In this document: positions 5,175 to 5,603 of the stretch, piece after piece | Layout: every line of letters begins with the position of its first letter | Numbering within the stretch: position 1 is the stretch's first letter | Assembly (NCBI GenBank): GCA_028709565.1 | Contig: JAQVWU010000218.1 | Span: forward strand, 1 to 5,603 | Origin: Eubacteriales bacterium | GTDB lineage: Bacteria > Bacillota > Clostridia > Oscillospirales > CAG-272 | DNA: 5,603 nt | Direction of reading: 5' to 3' | Notes under the pieces: model-generated | What the model saw: only the letters and a program-made list of their open reading frames with translations | What the model was told of the DNA's origin: nothing | The model's database searches: none | Made by a program: the position numbers and the translations under genes

Positions 5175-5603
5175 AGAGCCGTATATTCCGGTATATTCTG
5201 GCTTCCTCCTTTCTGGCCGTTGTGCTGTCGGCGGCGCTCACGGCAGCGGTGCTCCGGGCCGATTATACCGAAGCTCGGGAAGGGCATATCGCCGAGCGAT
5301 GCGAACTCATAGCCGGCACCTACGATATATATATAAGCTCCGAAAATAAAACCGCGCTGCCCGGCGATGTGCGCATCGTCCTGCTGGACAGCGGCGGAGC
5401 GGTGCTGTACGACAGTATGCCCAAAGCCGGCGCAGCCGAAACGCATGAAATAATGTCCGGCCCCGCCGGGATCGGTGCGTTATTCCGAAACCTTCGGGTC
5501 AAGGGCATATTTTTATACGCTTAAAACGGACGGCGGGGGCATTGTCAGCGTGTCCTCGCCGATTGACAATCTCCCCCAACCGGCCGGCTCGCCGCTCATT
5601 CCC
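5171..5603 (+). CDS. phoR: PhoR-like sensor histidine kinase, N-terminal part, apparent frameshift; cut by window edge
   Basis: The membrane sensor partner of the upstream regulator starts at GTG 5171, overlapping the regulator stop in GTGA, with AAGG a few bases upstream; this implies translational coupling. Residues 8-28 (YILASSFLAVVLSAALTAAV and on) form a transmembrane helix. An extracytoplasmic segment follows, with RIVLLDSGGAVLYDS at 68-82, a pattern of clostridial PhoR sensors. The frame ends at TAA 5522-5524, after 117 residues. From about 5466 the +1 frame instead reads GSVRYSETFGSRAYFYTLKT, then VSVSSPIDNLPQ, and stays open to the window end. RYSET...YFY...VSV is the expected next part of this sensor domain. 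Removing one base around the four C at 5461-5464 would join the two into one protein. HAMP, histidine and ATPase domains lie outside the window. It is either a broken gene or a sequencing error. Confidence 0.82.
5454..5474 (+). other. frameshift site in the sensor kinase gene
   Basis: Upstream coding is in the frame of GTG 5171, while homologous coding after this point is one base later. The downstream frame has a TAA at 5451-5453, so the switch must lie between 5454 and the upstream-frame stop at 5522-5524; by peptide content it falls before 5475. The run CCCC at 5461-5464 inside a GC-rich stretch is the likeliest place. One C fewer gives HEIMSGPPGSVRYSETFG, a smooth sensor-domain sequence. 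Confidence 0.65.

Overview
The window looks like chromosomal DNA of a Gram-positive, probably clostridial (Bacillota, Clostridia), bacterium. Reasons, by inference: several genes have GGAGG or AGGA-type ribosome-binding sites; PstB, PhoU, a PhoB/PhoP-type regulator and a short-looped PhoR-like kinase lie in one head-to-tail run; and the small-enzyme genes resemble clostridial versions. Base composition is mid-GC in genes, with an AT-rich divergent intergenic region. No rRNA, tRNA, CRISPR array or insertion sequence was seen.

Left arm (minus strand, 2725 down to 1): five co-directional genes with short gaps, in transcription order a NagD-like HAD phosphatase, a GNAT acetyltransferase, a class I SAM methyltransferase, a VOC/glyoxalase-fold protein, and the first 34 codons of a second VOC protein that runs off the left edge. 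Most have their own recognisable ribosome-binding site. They look like one transcription unit of small metabolite-modifying enzymes.

Middle (2726-3102): a divergent intergenic region. Its left part holds a perfect minus-strand TATAAT preceded by five consecutive 11-bp units, four of which start with TTTACA/TTTAAC/TTTTAC-like hexamers. This is the architecture of a Gram-positive Pho box. Its right part holds an open stretch on the minus strand that reads like the C-terminal end of another SAM methyltransferase, with no start: probably a gene remnant.

Right arm (plus strand, 3103 to 5603): pstB, phoU, a phoB/phoP-type response regulator, and the 5' part of a PhoR-like sensor kinase, tightly spaced and overlapping at the last junction. 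Together they would sense phosphate limitation (kinase, PhoU and PstB) and control transcription (regulator). Three things are odd. The usual pstS-pstC-pstA genes are absent upstream. PstB begins about 10-12 residues late, just inside its usual first beta strand. The kinase reading frame breaks near 5461-5470, and the homologous sequence continues in the +1 frame to the window end.

The most interesting hypothesis is that the NagD-led operon is under phosphate control by the two-component system encoded beside it, through the Pho-box-like array. I saw no wholly new system; the findings are regulatory and structural oddities.
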